Assembly (NCBI GenBank): GCA_903904005.1
Contig: CAIVAR010000173.1
Location: forward strand, 28,322 to 92,321
DNA length: 64,000 nt
Direction: 5' to 3'
From: an uncultured Anaeromyxobacter sp.
GTDB taxonomy: Bacteria; Myxococcota; Myxococcia; Myxococcales; Anaeromyxobacteraceae
A program made the position numbers and the translations under genes. Shown one piece after another: positions 8,258-17,863 of the stretch. Under the pieces are notes generated by a model. It did not search any database and had not been told where the DNA came from. It worked only from the letters and a program-made list of their open reading frames with translations. Every line of letters starts with the position of its first letter. The stretch's first letter is position 1.

Positions 8258-9406
8258 ATGCCCCGCTCCGGTTCCGCCGTCCTCCTCTCCGCCCTGATCC
8301 TCGCCACCTCGGCTTGCTCGAAGGAGAAGGCGGCGCCCGCCATGCCCCCCCTGGAGGTCCCGGTGGTCACGGTGGTGGCGAAGGACACGCCGCTCGACTT
8401 CGAGCTCGTGGCCCAGCTGCGTGGGTTCGAAGACGTGGAGATCCGGGCCCGGGTGGAGGGCTATCTCGAGTCGATCGACTACAAGGAGGGCTCGACGGTG
8501 AGGAAGGGGGCGCGCCTCTTCACCATCGACGACCTGCAGTACATCGCCGCCCTGGCCCAGGCCCAGGCCACCCTGGCGAGCGCCCAGAACCAGTTCGACA
8601 AGGCCGACCTCGACGTGAAGCGCTTCACGCCGCTCGCCGCCGAGCGGGCGGTCAGCCAGGCCGAGCTCGACAACGCGGTCTCGGCCCGGAAGACCGGCCT
8701 GGCCCAGATCGAGGCGGCCAAGGCCAACGTCGAGAGGGCGCGGCTCAACCTCTCGTACACGAAGATCACCTCCCCCATCGAAGGGATCGCCGGCAAGGCC
8801 GAACACAAGGTGGGCGACCTCGTGGGCAAGGGCGAGCCGACGCTCCTCACCACGGTCTCCTCCGTCGACCCCATCCGCGTCAGCGTGGCCATCCCCGAGG
8901 CCGACTACCTCCGCTTCACCCGCTCGGTCGACACCGGCCAGGCCGCGCCCTCGAAGGCCAAGCCGACCCTGATCCTCTCCGACGGCACCCAGCACCCCTA
9001 CCCGGGCAAGGTTCTCTTCGTGGACCGGGCCGTCGATCCGCAGACCGGGACGCTGCGCGTCGACCTCGCCTTCCCCAATCCCCAGAAGACGCTCCGCCCC
9101 GGGCTCTACGGCAAGGTGAAGGCCGAGTCGGAGGTGGTGAAGAACGCGATCCTCGTCCCGCAGCGGGCCGTCCAGGAACTGCAGGGCACCTACACCGTGG
9201 TCGTGGTCACGCCGGACGACAAGGTGGAGACACGGAAGGTGAAGCCGGGCCAGAAGGTGGGCAGCAACTGGATCATCGAGGAGGGGCTGAAGAGCGGCGA
9301 CAGGGTGGTGGCCGAGGGCATCCAGCGGCTCCGGGACGGCATGACCGTGGTGCCGAAGCCCGCCGCCGCCCCTGCCGCCGCGGCGCCGGCCGCCGGAGGC
9401 AAGTAG
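8258..9406 (+). CDS. RND efflux periplasmic adaptor (AcrA/MexA-type lipoprotein)
   Basis: A 382-residue membrane-fusion protein. A lipoprotein-like signal ends at C20 (ATSAC, a relaxed lipobox). A barrel-sandwich hybrid half motif lies near residues 55-85 (RGFEDVEIRARVEGYLESI), then an alpha-hairpin coiled coil (about 90-165), and a second lipoyl half and beta-barrel (about 165-300). It should bridge the inner-membrane pump to the outer-membrane channel. It is the first gene of a three-gene operon; the pump gene begins three bases after its stop. The Ala/Pro-rich tail is a typical low-complexity end. Confidence 0.93.
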   Translation: MPRSGSAVLLSALILATSACSKEKAAPAMPPLEVPVVTVVAKDTPLDFELVAQLRGFEDVEIRARVEGYLESIDYKEGSTVRKGARLFTIDDLQYIAALAQAQATLASAQNQFDKADLDVKRFTPLAAERAVSQAELDNAVSARKTGLAQIEAAKANVERARLNLSYTKITSPIEGIAGKAEHKVGDLVGKGEPTLLTTVSSVDPIRVSVAIPEADYLRFTRSVDTGQAAPSKAKPTLILSDGTQHPYPGKVLFVDRAVDPQTGTLRVDLAFPNPQKTLRPGLYGKVKAESEVVKNAILVPQRAVQELQGTYTVVVVTPDDKVETRKVKPGQKVGSNWIIEEGLKSGDRVVAEGIQRLRDGMTVVPKPAAAPAAAAPAAGGK

Positions 9407-9409
9407 GCC

Positions 9410-12400
9410 ATGGGCTCCTTCTTCATCCGTCGCCCGATCGTGGCGATGGTGATCTCCATCGTCACCATCATCATGGGGGCGGTGGCGCTGACCCGCCTGC
9501 CGATCGCCCAGTACCCGGACATCACCCCGCCGCTCATCCAGGTGGCCGCCACCTACACGGGCGCCTCGGCGCTCGACGTGGAGTCGTCGGTGGCCGCGCC
9601 CGTCGAGCAGCAGGTGAACGGCGTCGAGAACATGATCTACATGAAGTCGACGAACGCCAACGACGGCACCTACAGCCTCCAGGTGTCCTTCGACGTCGGG
9701 TCCAACCTCGACATGTCGAACGTGCTCGTCCAGAACCGGGTCTCGCAGGCCACCGCCTCGCTGCCCAGCGCGGTGCGCAACTACGGCGTGAACGTGAAGA
9801 AGTCGCTCAACTTCCCGCTCATGCTCGTCACCCTCACCTCGCCGTCGGGCGCCTTCGACAACAACTTCCTGTCGAACTACGCCGCCATCAACATCAACGA
9901 CCAGATCAAGCGCATCTCCGGCGTGGGCGACGTGGTGCTCTTCGGCGGCTCCGACTACGCCATGCGCATCTGGGTGCGCCCCGACCGGCTGAAGACGCTC
10001 GGGCTCACCGTGGCCGACCTCTCCGACGCCGTGCAGCAGCAGAACGTGCTGCTCCCGGCCGGCCAGATCGGCGGGCCGCCCGCGCCGAAGGGCACCGAGT
10101 TCACCTACGCGGTGCGGACCCGGGGGCGCCTCCTCGACGCGAGCGAGTTCGGCGAGATCATCGTCCGCTCCAACCCGGACGGCTCACAGACGCGCCTCAA
10201 GGACGTGGCCCGGATCGAGCTCGGCTCCCTGCTCTACAACTCCCAGGGGCGCCTGGACGGCAAGCCCGCCGCGGTCATCGCCGTCTACCAGACCCCGGGC
10301 TCGAACGCGCTCGCCGTCGCCGGCGAGGTGAAGAAGACCGTCGCGGATCTGGAGCGGAGCTTCCCGCCCGGGATCCAGCAGGCGGTCACGCTCGACACCA
10401 CGCTCGCCATCTCGGCCGGCATCGAGGAGATCGTGAGCACCCTCTTCGAGGCCGTGCTCCTCGTCATCCTGGTGGTCTTCATCTTCCTGCAGAACTGGCG
10501 GGCCACCCTCATCCCCCTCCTCACCGTGCCGGTCTCGCTCATCGGCACCTTCATCGTCTTCCCGCTGCTGGGCTTCTCGATCAACACCCTCTCCCTGCTG
10601 GGGCTGGTGCTCGCCATCGGCATCGTGGTCGACGACGCCATCGTGGTGGTCGAGGCGGTCATGCACCACATCGAGAACGGGATGTCGCCCAAGGAGGCGA
10701 CCGCCCAGGCCATGAAGGAGGTCTCCGGACCGGTCATCGCCATCGCGCTGGTGCTCTGCGCCGTCTTCATCCCGGTGGCCTTCATCGCCGGCATCTCCGG
10801 CCAGCTCTACCAGCAGTTCGCCATCACCATCGCCGTCTCGGTGATGTTCTCGGCGATGAACGCGCTCACGCTCTCGCCGGCGCTGGCGTCGCTGCTCCTC
10901 AAGCCCAAGGGCACGAAGCGCTCCTTCCTCCAGCCCTTCTACGACGGCTTCAACAAGGTCTTCGACAAGTTCACCGGCGGTTACCTGACGGTCACCGGCC
11001 ACCTCACCCGCAAGCTGTTCAGGAGCGCGGTGCTGGTCGGGATCACCGCCGTGGCGGCGGTGCTGATCGCCGGGCGCATCCCCTCCGGGTTCGTGCCCGA
11101 CGAGGACAACGGGTACTTCATGGCTGCGGTCCAGCTGCCCGACGCCTCGTCGCTCGAGCGCACCGACGCGGTCACGCGCAAGGCCGAGGCGATCCTCATG
11201 TCGGAGCCGACGGTGGCCTACACCACCACCATCACCGGCTTCAGCCTGCTCTCGGGCGCGTACGCCTCCAATACAGCGTTCTTCTTCGTCTCGATGAAGC
11301 CCTGGGAGGAGCGCAAGGGAAAGTCCAACCAGGTCTTCGAGGTGATCCGGCGGCTCAACGGGAAGTTGTTCGTGGGCATCCCGGAGGCGACCGTCTTCGC
11401 CTTCGGACCGCCGCCGATCCCCGGCCTGGGCACCGGCTCCGGCTTCTCCTTCATGCTCCAGGACCGCAGCGGCGGAACCCCGGAGTACCTGGCCGAGAAC
11501 CTCCAGAAGTTCCTGGCCGAGGCCAAGAAGCGCCCCGAGATCGGGATGGCCAACAGCGTCTACCGGGCGGCCGTGCCGCAGGTCTTCGCCGACGTCGACC
11601 GGGACAAGGTCTTCAAGGTGGGCGTCCCCCTCACCGACGTGCTCTCCACCATGGGGGCCTACCTGGGCGGAAACTACATCAACGACTTCAACCGCTTCGG
11701 GCGCGTCTACAAGGTCTTCCTGCAGGCCGAGCCGGAGTACCGCAAGTCCCCCAAGGACCTGGGCCAGTTCTACGTCCGGGGCCCGAACAAGGACATGATC
11801 CCGCTCGACACGCTGGTGTCGACGAAGGCCACCTCCGGCCCCGAGTTCACCAACCGTTTCAACCTCTACCGTTCCGCCGAGGTCACCGGGGTCCCGTCGC
11901 CGGGCTTCAGCTCCGCCCAGGCGATGAAGGCGCTCGAGGAGACCGCCGCCGCGGTCCTGCCCAAGGACATGGGCTACCAGTGGTCCAACGTCTCCTTCCA
12001 GGAGAAGAAGGCCGAAGGCACCGCCGCCATCGTCTTCGTCTTCGCCATGATCATGGTGTTCCTCATCCTGGCGGCCCAGTACGAGAGCTGGTCGCTCCCC
12101 GGCAGCGTGCTGCTCGGCACGCCGTTCGCGGCGCTGGGCGCCTTCCTGGGGCTGTGGCTGGCCCGCTTCACGAGCGACAGCTACGTGAACAACATCTTCG
12201 CGCAGATCGGGCTCATCATGCTGGTGGGGCTCGCCGCCAAGAACGCCATCCTCATCGTCGAGTTCGCCAAGATGAACGTGGAGAAGGGCATGGAGCCGGT
12301 GGAGGCGGCCCTGAACGCCGCCAAGCTGCGGCTGCGCCCCATCCTCATGACCGCCTTCGCCTTCATCCTGGGCGTGCTTCCGCTGGTTCGCGCCGCCGGC

Positions 12401-12583
12401 GCCGGCGCCGAGAGCCGCAAGGTCATGGGCATCGCGGTCTTCGCCGGGATGCTCGTCGCCACGTTCCTGGCGGTGTTCCTGGTCCCGGCCCTCTTCGTCA
12501 TGATCCAGAAGCTGGGCGGCAAGCGCGCCCCACCCCCACCCGAGCCCGGGGTCTCCGCCCCGCCGGCTCCCACCTCCCACTGA
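9410..12583 (+). CDS. RND efflux transporter (AcrB/MexB-type)
   Basis: A 1057-residue inner-membrane pump of the hydrophobe/amphiphile efflux-1 family. It starts MGSFFIRRPIVAMV, the usual RND opening. The proton-relay acidic pair is present in GIVVDDAIVVVE (helix 4), and the partner Lys in GLAAKNAILIVEFA (helix 10). The two large periplasmic loops are full length, so the pump looks intact. It is expected to expel drugs, solvents or pigments by proton antiport. The tail after the last helix is Pro-rich. It sits between its adaptor and outer-membrane channel in one operon. Confidence 0.95.
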   Translation: MGSFFIRRPIVAMVISIVTIIMGAVALTRLPIAQYPDITPPLIQVAATYTGASALDVESSVAAPVEQQVNGVENMIYMKSTNANDGTYSLQVSFDVGSNLDMSNVLVQNRVSQATASLPSAVRNYGVNVKKSLNFPLMLVTLTSPSGAFDNNFLSNYAAININDQIKRISGVGDVVLFGGSDYAMRIWVRPDRLKTLGLTVADLSDAVQQQNVLLPAGQIGGPPAPKGTEFTYAVRTRGRLLDASEFGEIIVRSNPDGSQTRLKDVARIELGSLLYNSQGRLDGKPAAVIAVYQTPGSNALAVAGEVKKTVADLERSFPPGIQQAVTLDTTLAISAGIEEIVSTLFEAVLLVILVVFIFLQNWRATLIPLLTVPVSLIGTFIVFPLLGFSINTLSLLGLVLAIGIVVDDAIVVVEAVMHHIENGMSPKEATAQAMKEVSGPVIAIALVLCAVFIPVAFIAGISGQLYQQFAITIAVSVMFSAMNALTLSPALASLLLKPKGTKRSFLQPFYDGFNKVFDKFTGGYLTVTGHLTRKLFRSAVLVGITAVAAVLIAGRIPSGFVPDEDNGYFMAAVQLPDASSLERTDAVTRKAEAILMSEPTVAYTTTITGFSLLSGAYASNTAFFFVSMKPWEERKGKSNQVFEVIRRLNGKLFVGIPEATVFAFGPPPIPGLGTGSGFSFMLQDRSGGTPEYLAENLQKFLAEAKKRPEIGMANSVYRAAVPQVFADVDRDKVFKVGVPLTDVLSTMGAYLGGNYINDFNRFGRVYKVFLQAEPEYRKSPKDLGQFYVRGPNKDMIPLDTLVSTKATSGPEFTNRFNLYRSAEVTGVPSPGFSSAQAMKALEETAAAVLPKDMGYQWSNVSFQEKKAEGTAAIVFVFAMIMVFLILAAQYESWSLPGSVLLGTPFAALGAFLGLWLARFTSDSYVNNIFAQIGLIMLVGLAAKNAILIVEFAKMNVEKGMEPVEAALNAAKLRLRPILMTAFAFILGVLPLVRAAGAGAESRKVMGIAVFAGMLVATFLAVFLVPALFVMIQKLGGKRAPPPPEPGVSAPPAPTSH

Positions 12584-12591
12584 GAGAACCC

Positions 12592-14034
12592 GTGACGAGA
12601 TCGCTCGCCGCCCTCTCCCTCCTCGCCTTCTCCGCCTGCGCCGTCGGCCCGAAGTACCAGCGGCCGGAGACCGAGGTCCCGACGGCCTTCCGCTACACCC
12701 TCTCGGCCGACGAGGCCGCGTCCATCGCCGACCTCGGCTGGTGGGAGATGTACCGGGACCCCATCCTCCAGGGGCTCATCGAGGAAGCGCTGAAGAGCAA
12801 CCAGGACCTCCGGATCGCGATCGCACGGGTCGCCCAGTTCCGGGCGCTGGTGGGCGTCGCCGCCGCCGACTTCTATCCCCAGGTGGGGCTGCAGGCCGGA
12901 GGCAGCTACGGCCAGCAGACCGCCAAGAACTACATCCCGGGCCAGGGCCCCTCCGGCGCCTTCACGGCCAACCTGGGGATGAGCTGGGAGCTCGACATCT
13001 GGGGGCGGGTCCGCAACGCCACCGACTCCGCGAAGGCCCAGCTGCTCGCGACCGAGGAGTTCCGCCGCGGCGTGGTGCTCTCGCTCGTCGCCGACGTGGC
13101 CCAGACCTACGCCGAGCTGATGGAGCTCGACGTGGAGCTGGAGGTGGCGCGGCGCAACACCACCACCCGTCAGGGAACCCTCGACCTCTTCACGAAGCGC
13201 TCCCTGGGCGGCGTGGGCAACGACCTCGAGGTGAACCAGGCCCGCGCTGACCTGGCCGTCACCGCGGCCGCCATCCCCAACACCGAGAGGTCCATCGCGC
13301 TCAAGGAGAGCCAGATGGGGGTCCTCCTCGGGCGGCCGCCGGGGCCCATCCCCCGCTCCAGGGCCCCCGTGCAGCAGGTGGCCCCCGCGCTCCCGATGGG
13401 GGTTCCGGCTGCGCTCCTGGAGCGGCGTCCGGACATCCGGGCCGCGGAGCAGCGGGTAATGGCGGCGACCTCCGACGTGGGGGTCTCCATCGCAAACCGC
13501 CTGCCCAAGCTCTCCCTGGAGGGCATCATCGGGCTCGCGGGCCCGTCCCTCGCCACCACCTTCAGCCCCACCGGGCTCGCCTGGGGAATCGGCGCCGGCC
13601 TGCTCGCGCCGGTCTTCGAGGGTGGCCGGCTCGCCTCGCAGGAGGAGGCGGCCTGGGCCAGGCTCGACGAGTTCGTCGCCGCCTACCGGCAGCAGGTCAT
13701 CTCCGCCTGGCGCGAGGTGAACGACGCGGCGATCGGCGTCCGGAAGCTCGGCGAGGTGGCAACCCAGCTGGAGATCCAGGTCGCCGCGGCCAAGACCGCC
13801 GAGCGGCTGGCGCGGCTCCGCTACGACGGCGGCGTCTCGAACTACCTCGAGGTCCTCGACGCCCAGCGTTCGCTCTTCAGCTCGGAGCTGACGCTCGCCC
13901 AGAGCAACCGCGACCAGCTCGTCGCCATGGTCCAGCTCTACCGGGCCCTCGGAGGCGGCTGCCAGGAGAAGGTCCCGGCCAGCGCCGCGACGCAACCCGC
14001 CTCGCCCACCCCGGCTCCGCCGTCCAAGGGATAG
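12592..14034 (+). CDS. RND outer-membrane channel lipoprotein (OprM/NodT-type)
   Basis: A 480-residue outer-membrane factor. The GTG start at 12592 follows the pump stop by eight bases and has GAGAG upstream. The signal ends at C16, followed by AVGPKYQRP, the hallmark of NodT-type lipoprotein channels (CxVGPxYxxP). Two homologous halves with long helices follow (about residues 60-260 and 265-465), including SWELDIWGRVRN and the RYDGGVSNYLEVLDAQRSLF repeat word. The C-terminus is Ala/Pro-rich. It completes a tripartite efflux system. Confidence 0.93.
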   Translation: MTRSLAALSLLAFSACAVGPKYQRPETEVPTAFRYTLSADEAASIADLGWWEMYRDPILQGLIEEALKSNQDLRIAIARVAQFRALVGVAAADFYPQVGLQAGGSYGQQTAKNYIPGQGPSGAFTANLGMSWELDIWGRVRNATDSAKAQLLATEEFRRGVVLSLVADVAQTYAELMELDVELEVARRNTTTRQGTLDLFTKRSLGGVGNDLEVNQARADLAVTAAAIPNTERSIALKESQMGVLLGRPPGPIPRSRAPVQQVAPALPMGVPAALLERRPDIRAAEQRVMAATSDVGVSIANRLPKLSLEGIIGLAGPSLATTFSPTGLAWGIGAGLLAPVFEGGRLASQEEAAWARLDEFVAAYRQQVISAWREVNDAAIGVRKLGEVATQLEIQVAAAKTAERLARLRYDGGVSNYLEVLDAQRSLFSSELTLAQSNRDQLVAMVQLYRALGGGCQEKVPASAATQPASPTPAPPSKG

Positions 14035-14043
14035 GAGACCTGG

Positions 14044-14556
14044 CTAGATCGACCCGATGACCGCGAAGATCCACTGCGGCATCGGGACGTCGGGCCACTT
14101 GTTGGCCGTGCCCTTGAAGTGCACGGTGTTGGTGCGGCTGCCGCTCAGGTAGCAGTAGCCGTCGGGCTCCCGGCCGCACTCCACCTGGTTGTTTCCCACC
14201 CGGCCCACGAAGGTGGTCGCGGTCGCCTTCACGCGCACCCGGATGCCCGAGATCATCCCCTCGACCGAGAGGGTGTTCGCGTCCTGCTTGACCACCAGGT
14301 TCACGCCGGCGCCGGTGATCCGGTCGGGCGCGATCTTCAGCATGACGTCCTTGGTGAGGAGGTTGCCGCCCCAGCGGCCGTCCTTGGTGATCGACATGTT
14401 GACGTTCGGGCCGCGCACCCGCGTGGCGTCGTAGGCCGCCGACGTGCGGTAGACGATCTCGCCGTTCGACACGAAGGGGCCCTCGGGCTCGGCGCCCAGG
14501 GCGGGCGGCGCGATGGCGACGAGGGCGAGGACCACGGGAACCAGGGCGTAGCGCAT
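14044..14556 (-). CDS. Secreted protein of unknown function
   Basis: A 170-residue protein with a clear signal peptide (residues 1-22, ending LGAEP). The mature part is mostly predicted beta, with GGNLLTKDVMLKI and a pair of Cys in VECGREPDGYCYLSG that could form a disulphide. No family is recognised. It converges on the RND operon, with only nine bases between the stops, and follows a Cys-motif protein gene on the same strand. Confidence 0.6.
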   Translation of the reverse strand: MRYALVPVVLALVAIAPPALGAEPEGPFVSNGEIVYRTSAAYDATRVRGPNVNMSITKDGRWGGNLLTKDVMLKIAPDRITGAGVNLVVKQDANTLSVEGMISGIRVRVKATATTFVGRVGNNQVECGREPDGYCYLSGSRTNTVHFKGTANKWPDVPMPQWIFAVIGSI

Positions 14557-14587
14557 GTCGACTCCTCCGGAGCGGGCTGTGGCTGGA

Positions 14588-15211
14588 CTAGCCGGTCTTA
14601 TCTCCCACGAACTTGTCGCGCTCGTCCCGGAAGAGCAGGTTGAAGCTGGTCAGGCTCCCGTAGCACTTCGTGACGTAGCCCTGCATGTCCACCTTCTCCG
14701 CGTCCGAGAGCTTCGGGTGCGCGTTGACCTTCTGCTCGAGCACCCGCAGCCGGTCGCGGACCATGACCACCTTGTGGAAGAGGGCGTCGAGCGGCAACTC
14801 CTTGGCCTGGAGCGACGGGTCTCCGGGCTTCACCAGGATGCTCCCGCCCTCCCACTTGGGCGCGAGCGGCACGTCGGGGGATTCCTCTCGCAGCGCATCG
14901 CGGATGGCCTGGGCGAACTCTTCACGCGTCATGGCGAGGATCTCCTCGGGCAGCGGGGGAAGCGGGGCACGGTGGACGGCGGGAGGGCGCGCCGCCGGGG
15001 CGCGGCGGGTCTCGCGCGGCGGGGCGGGAGCGGGGATGGAGCGGTCGCGCCCCAGGTACTTCTCGCAGACCGGCGCGGTCCCGGGGAAGTCGCCGGTCCG
15101 GGCGCCGTAGCGGCACGGACCGATGGGGCCGCGCGCGTCCTCGAGAATGGGGCGCCACCAGCGGCAACTGCCGCATTCCCTGGGCCCGTATTCCCGCTCC
15201 TCGGCGTCCAT
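14588..15211 (-). CDS. Unknown protein with N-terminal four-Cys motif
   Basis: A 207-residue protein. The N-terminal part has CGSCRWW, then GPCRYG and APVCEKYL, a CxxC-x(n)-C-x(n)-C set that could bind zinc or an iron-sulphur cluster. A Pro/Ala/Arg-rich linker (about residues 58-85) joins it to a helical C-terminal domain with MTREEFAQAIRDAL and a long charged helix. There is no signal peptide, so it is probably cytoplasmic. The ATG at 15211 lies 76 bases from the divergent ligase gene. Function unknown. Confidence 0.6.
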   Translation of the reverse strand: MDAEEREYGPRECGSCRWWRPILEDARGPIGPCRYGARTGDFPGTAPVCEKYLGRDRSIPAPAPPRETRRAPAARPPAVHRAPLPPLPEEILAMTREEFAQAIRDALREESPDVPLAPKWEGGSILVKPGDPSLQAKELPLDALFHKVVMVRDRLRVLEQKVNAHPKLSDAEKVDMQGYVTKCYGSLTSFNLLFRDERDKFVGDKTG

Positions 15212-15287
15212 CCGGGGCGGGAGTCTAGCCCCGGCCGGGTCGGGGCACCACCGTTCCCGCCCGTTCGTGATACGCCGGACCCACGCC

Positions 15288-17099
15288 ATGACCACGCCCA
15301 AGCTCGAGATGAAGCGGTTTCCCGATCGCACCCTCCCCGCCATCCTCCGGGGAACCGCCCGCCGCCGCCCCCACGCCGTCTTCCTGCGCGTCCTCGACGG
15401 CCCGGCGCGGAACTCGCCGCCCCGCGACGTCACCTTCGCCGCCTTCGAGCGGGGGGTGCGCAGGGCCGCGGCCTCGCTCTTCCGGGCTGGCCTGCGCGCC
15501 GGGGACCGGGTGCTGATGCTCGCCGACAACTCCCCGGCCTGGCAGGAGATCTCGCTCGGCGCCCAGGCGCTGCGGGCCGAGCCTGCGGCCCTCTTCGCCA
15601 GCCTGGCCGGCGAGCCGGCCCGCGCCATTGCACTTCGGGTGAAGCCGCGGGTGGCCTTCGTCTCCGGCCCCGTGCAGTGGGAGAAGCTGGCCCCGTCGGC
15701 CGGGGAACTGGCCGCGGCCGGGCTCGTGGCGGTGGTGAGCACCGAACCGCTCGCCGCGGACGCCGTGCCACCGGGGGTCCGGGTCCTCACCGCAGCCGAG
15801 GTCTCCGGCGACGAGGCCACCCCGCTCGACGACGCCGCCTGGAACGCCCTCGTCGACGGCGTGGGCGAGGAGGACCCGTTCCTCATGATCTTCACGAGCG
15901 GGACCACCGGGCGCCCCAAGGGCGTGCGCCTCCCCCAGCGCTCGATCGTCCACGCGGTCGACGCGGGGAACCTCGCCGTGGGCACCACCGAGGCGGACCT
16001 GGGGGTCCACTTCCTCCCCTTCGCCCACGTGGCCGGGCACGACCAGTTCTTCCTGGCGCTGGCGCAGGGACATGCGCTCGTGCTCGTGCTCAAGCGCGAG
16101 GACATCGAGCGCTCCTTCGGCTTCGGCCCGACCTACGCCTTCTCCGTTCCGCTCATCTACGACCGGTTCCGCACCACGGTGGAGGCCAAGGTCGACGCGC
16201 TCCGCCCCCTGGTCCGGCGGGTCACCCGGGCCGCGCTGGCGGCGGGTGTCCGCGTCCGCGTGGAGGGGAGCAAGAGCCCCTGGGACCGCATCCTCGCCCG
16301 CCTCGCCGACCGGCTGGTGGGGACCCCCTTGCGCGAGAAGCTGGGCGGGCGCATCCGCGCCCTCTTCTCCGGCGGCGCCCCGGCCTCGCCGGCGCTCTTC
16401 CGGTTCCTGGAGGGGCTCGGCATCCCCTGCGTCGAGCTCTACGGCATGACCGAGACCGGCGGCATGGTCTCGTCGAACCTCCTCCACGGGAAGCGGCGGC
16501 CCGGCTGCGCCGGGGTGCTCACCCCCGACCACGAGGTCCGCTTCGACGCCGACGGCGAGCTGCTCCTGCGCGGACCGCTGCTCCTCTCCGGCTACCTCGA
16601 GCCCGAGGACATGGCCGGCGCCTTCACCGCGGACGGCTTCTACCGCACCGGCGACCGGGCCCGCATCGACGAGGAGGGCTTCCTGCGGGTGGAGGGGCGG
16701 AAGAAGCACCTGCTCGTCCTCTCCACGGGAAAGAAGCTCGCCCCCGAACCCCTCGAGCAGGCCATCTCGGGGACCCCGCCGTTCAACGGGGCGGTGCTGC
16801 TCGGGGAAGGGCGCCCCTTCGTCTCTGCGGCGGTCTTCGTGGCACCGGAGTTCCTGGCCCGGCTCGCCGCCGAGGGGCGCGACGCCGCCGAGGCGCTCCT
16901 GCCCGTGGTTCGCTCGGCCCTGCACGCCTTCAGCGACTACGAGAAGCCCCACAAGATCGTGATCATCCCGGGGTCGCCGGCGGACCACCCCACCATGGTC
17001 ACGCCCACGCTCAAGGTGAAGCGGGACGCGGTGCTCGCCTACCTGGGGCCGAACGTGGCCGCGCTCTACGAGCCGCGCGTGCGGCCGGCGTCGGCATAG
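15288..17099 (+). CDS. Long-chain acyl-CoA ligase (AMP-forming)
   Basis: A 603-residue adenylate-forming enzyme. The AMP-binding loop FTSGTTGRPKG starts near residue 202; YGMTETGG (A5 motif), YRTGDRARIDEEGFL (A7) and EGRKKHLLVLSTGKKLAPE (A8) follow, and the end PTLKVKRDAV keeps the Lys of the long-chain fatty-acid class. The length and the large insertion between A4 and A5 fit FadD15/FACL-type enzymes. It should activate a fatty acid with ATP and CoA in the cytoplasm. The ATG at 15288 has no strong ribosome site but fits the family N-terminus. Confidence 0.9.
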   Translation: MTTPKLEMKRFPDRTLPAILRGTARRRPHAVFLRVLDGPARNSPPRDVTFAAFERGVRRAAASLFRAGLRAGDRVLMLADNSPAWQEISLGAQALRAEPAALFASLAGEPARAIALRVKPRVAFVSGPVQWEKLAPSAGELAAAGLVAVVSTEPLAADAVPPGVRVLTAAEVSGDEATPLDDAAWNALVDGVGEEDPFLMIFTSGTTGRPKGVRLPQRSIVHAVDAGNLAVGTTEADLGVHFLPFAHVAGHDQFFLALAQGHALVLVLKREDIERSFGFGPTYAFSVPLIYDRFRTTVEAKVDALRPLVRRVTRAALAAGVRVRVEGSKSPWDRILARLADRLVGTPLREKLGGRIRALFSGGAPASPALFRFLEGLGIPCVELYGMTETGGMVSSNLLHGKRRPGCAGVLTPDHEVRFDADGELLLRGPLLLSGYLEPEDMAGAFTADGFYRTGDRARIDEEGFLRVEGRKKHLLVLSTGKKLAPEPLEQAISGTPPFNGAVLLGEGRPFVSAAVFVAPEFLARLAAEGRDAAEALLPVVRSALHAFSDYEKPHKIVIIPGSPADHPTMVTPTLKVKRDAVLAYLGPNVAALYEPRVRPASA

Positions 17100-17114
17100 C
17101 GCGGCGGCGGCGCC

Positions 17115-17849
17115 TCAGACGGCCAGGCGGTCGAGGAAGTAGGGGAGCATCTTCCGCCACCAGGGCCAGTCGTGCGCCACGTCGGCGCCCCAGTAGTCGA
17201 ACCAGGCCGGGATCCCCTTCTCGCGCAGGATGGCCTCGAGCGCCCGGGTGTCGGCGAGGCAGTCCTCCTCCCAGGAGCCCTGCCCCACCGCGAAGGCGAT
17301 GGCCGAGTGGCGATAGCGATCCAGGTAGGTGGGGTCGGCGAGCCCGGGGAGGTACTGGAGCGGGCTGTTGAAGTAGGTGGCGTCGTCCCACTGTCCGTCC
17401 ACGAAGCTCGTCGCCGAGTAGAGGCCGGAGAGCCCGATCACGCCGTCGAAGGCGTCGGGGCGACGGAAGAAGAAGTTGGCGGCGTGGAAGGCCCCCATGC
17501 TGCACCCGGTGACCCACATCGTCCTTCGCCCGGTCGCGGTGCGCACGAAGGGAACGAGCTCGTCCATCACGTAGCGGTCGTAGTCGAGGTGGCGGCGTGC
17601 CCGCTCGGCGGGGCGGGCGGCAGCGTTGGTCCAGCTCTGCCAGTCGATGCCGTCGACCGCCACCAGCCGGAGCCGGCCGGCATCCAGGAACTCGGCGCAG
17701 GCGTCGATCATCCCGAAGCCGGCGAAGTCGCCCATCCGCCCGTCCTGCGACGGGAAGGCGAGAACCGGGCGTCCGGCGTGGCCGTAGATCTCGCACTCCA
17801 TCTCCTGGCCCAGCGCCGGGCTGTGCCAGCGGTGTTTCTCCCCCTGCAT
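17115..17849 (-). CDS. Putative esterase (alpha/beta hydrolase fold)
   Basis: A 244-residue protein of the esterase-D-like putative esterase family. The nucleophile elbow is GCSMGA with Ser117, followed by FHAANFFFRRPDAFDGVIGLSG; a late Asp and the His of VAHDWPWWRKMLPYF probably complete the triad. There is no signal peptide, so it acts in the cytoplasm. It begins 14 bases after the ATP-grasp gene on the same strand, and the two should be co-expressed. An acyl- or peptidyl-ester substrate made by that ligase is possible but unproven. Confidence 0.8.
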   Translation of the reverse strand: MQGEKHRWHSPALGQEMECEIYGHAGRPVLAFPSQDGRMGDFAGFGMIDACAEFLDAGRLRLVAVDGIDWQSWTNAAARPAERARRHLDYDRYVMDELVPFVRTATGRRTMWVTGCSMGAFHAANFFFRRPDAFDGVIGLSGLYSATSFVDGQWDDATYFNSPLQYLPGLADPTYLDRYRHSAIAFAVGQGSWEEDCLADTRALEAILREKGIPAWFDYWGADVAHDWPWWRKMLPYFLDRLAV

Positions 17850-17863
17850 GTCCCGCCCTTCCC

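Noticed and set aside
10184..12580. About 800-codon minus-strand frame opposite the RND pump
   Set aside because: Sequence is a run of Asp/His/Glu/Arg with no motif, as expected antisense to a membrane protein gene at high GC.
8224..12590. Very long open frame on the plus strand across the RND adaptor and pump genes in another frame
   Set aside because: Its translation is low-complexity Arg/Gly/Ala/Pro text with no family motif, and it overlaps two unmistakable genes; only its last third (from GTG 12592) is the real outer-membrane channel gene. High GC makes long stop-free shadows.
15288..17099. Acyl-CoA ligase as part of the polyene cluster
   Set aside because: It is 5 kb away with unrelated operons in between and has the FadD-type long-chain form, while the cluster has its own ligase.
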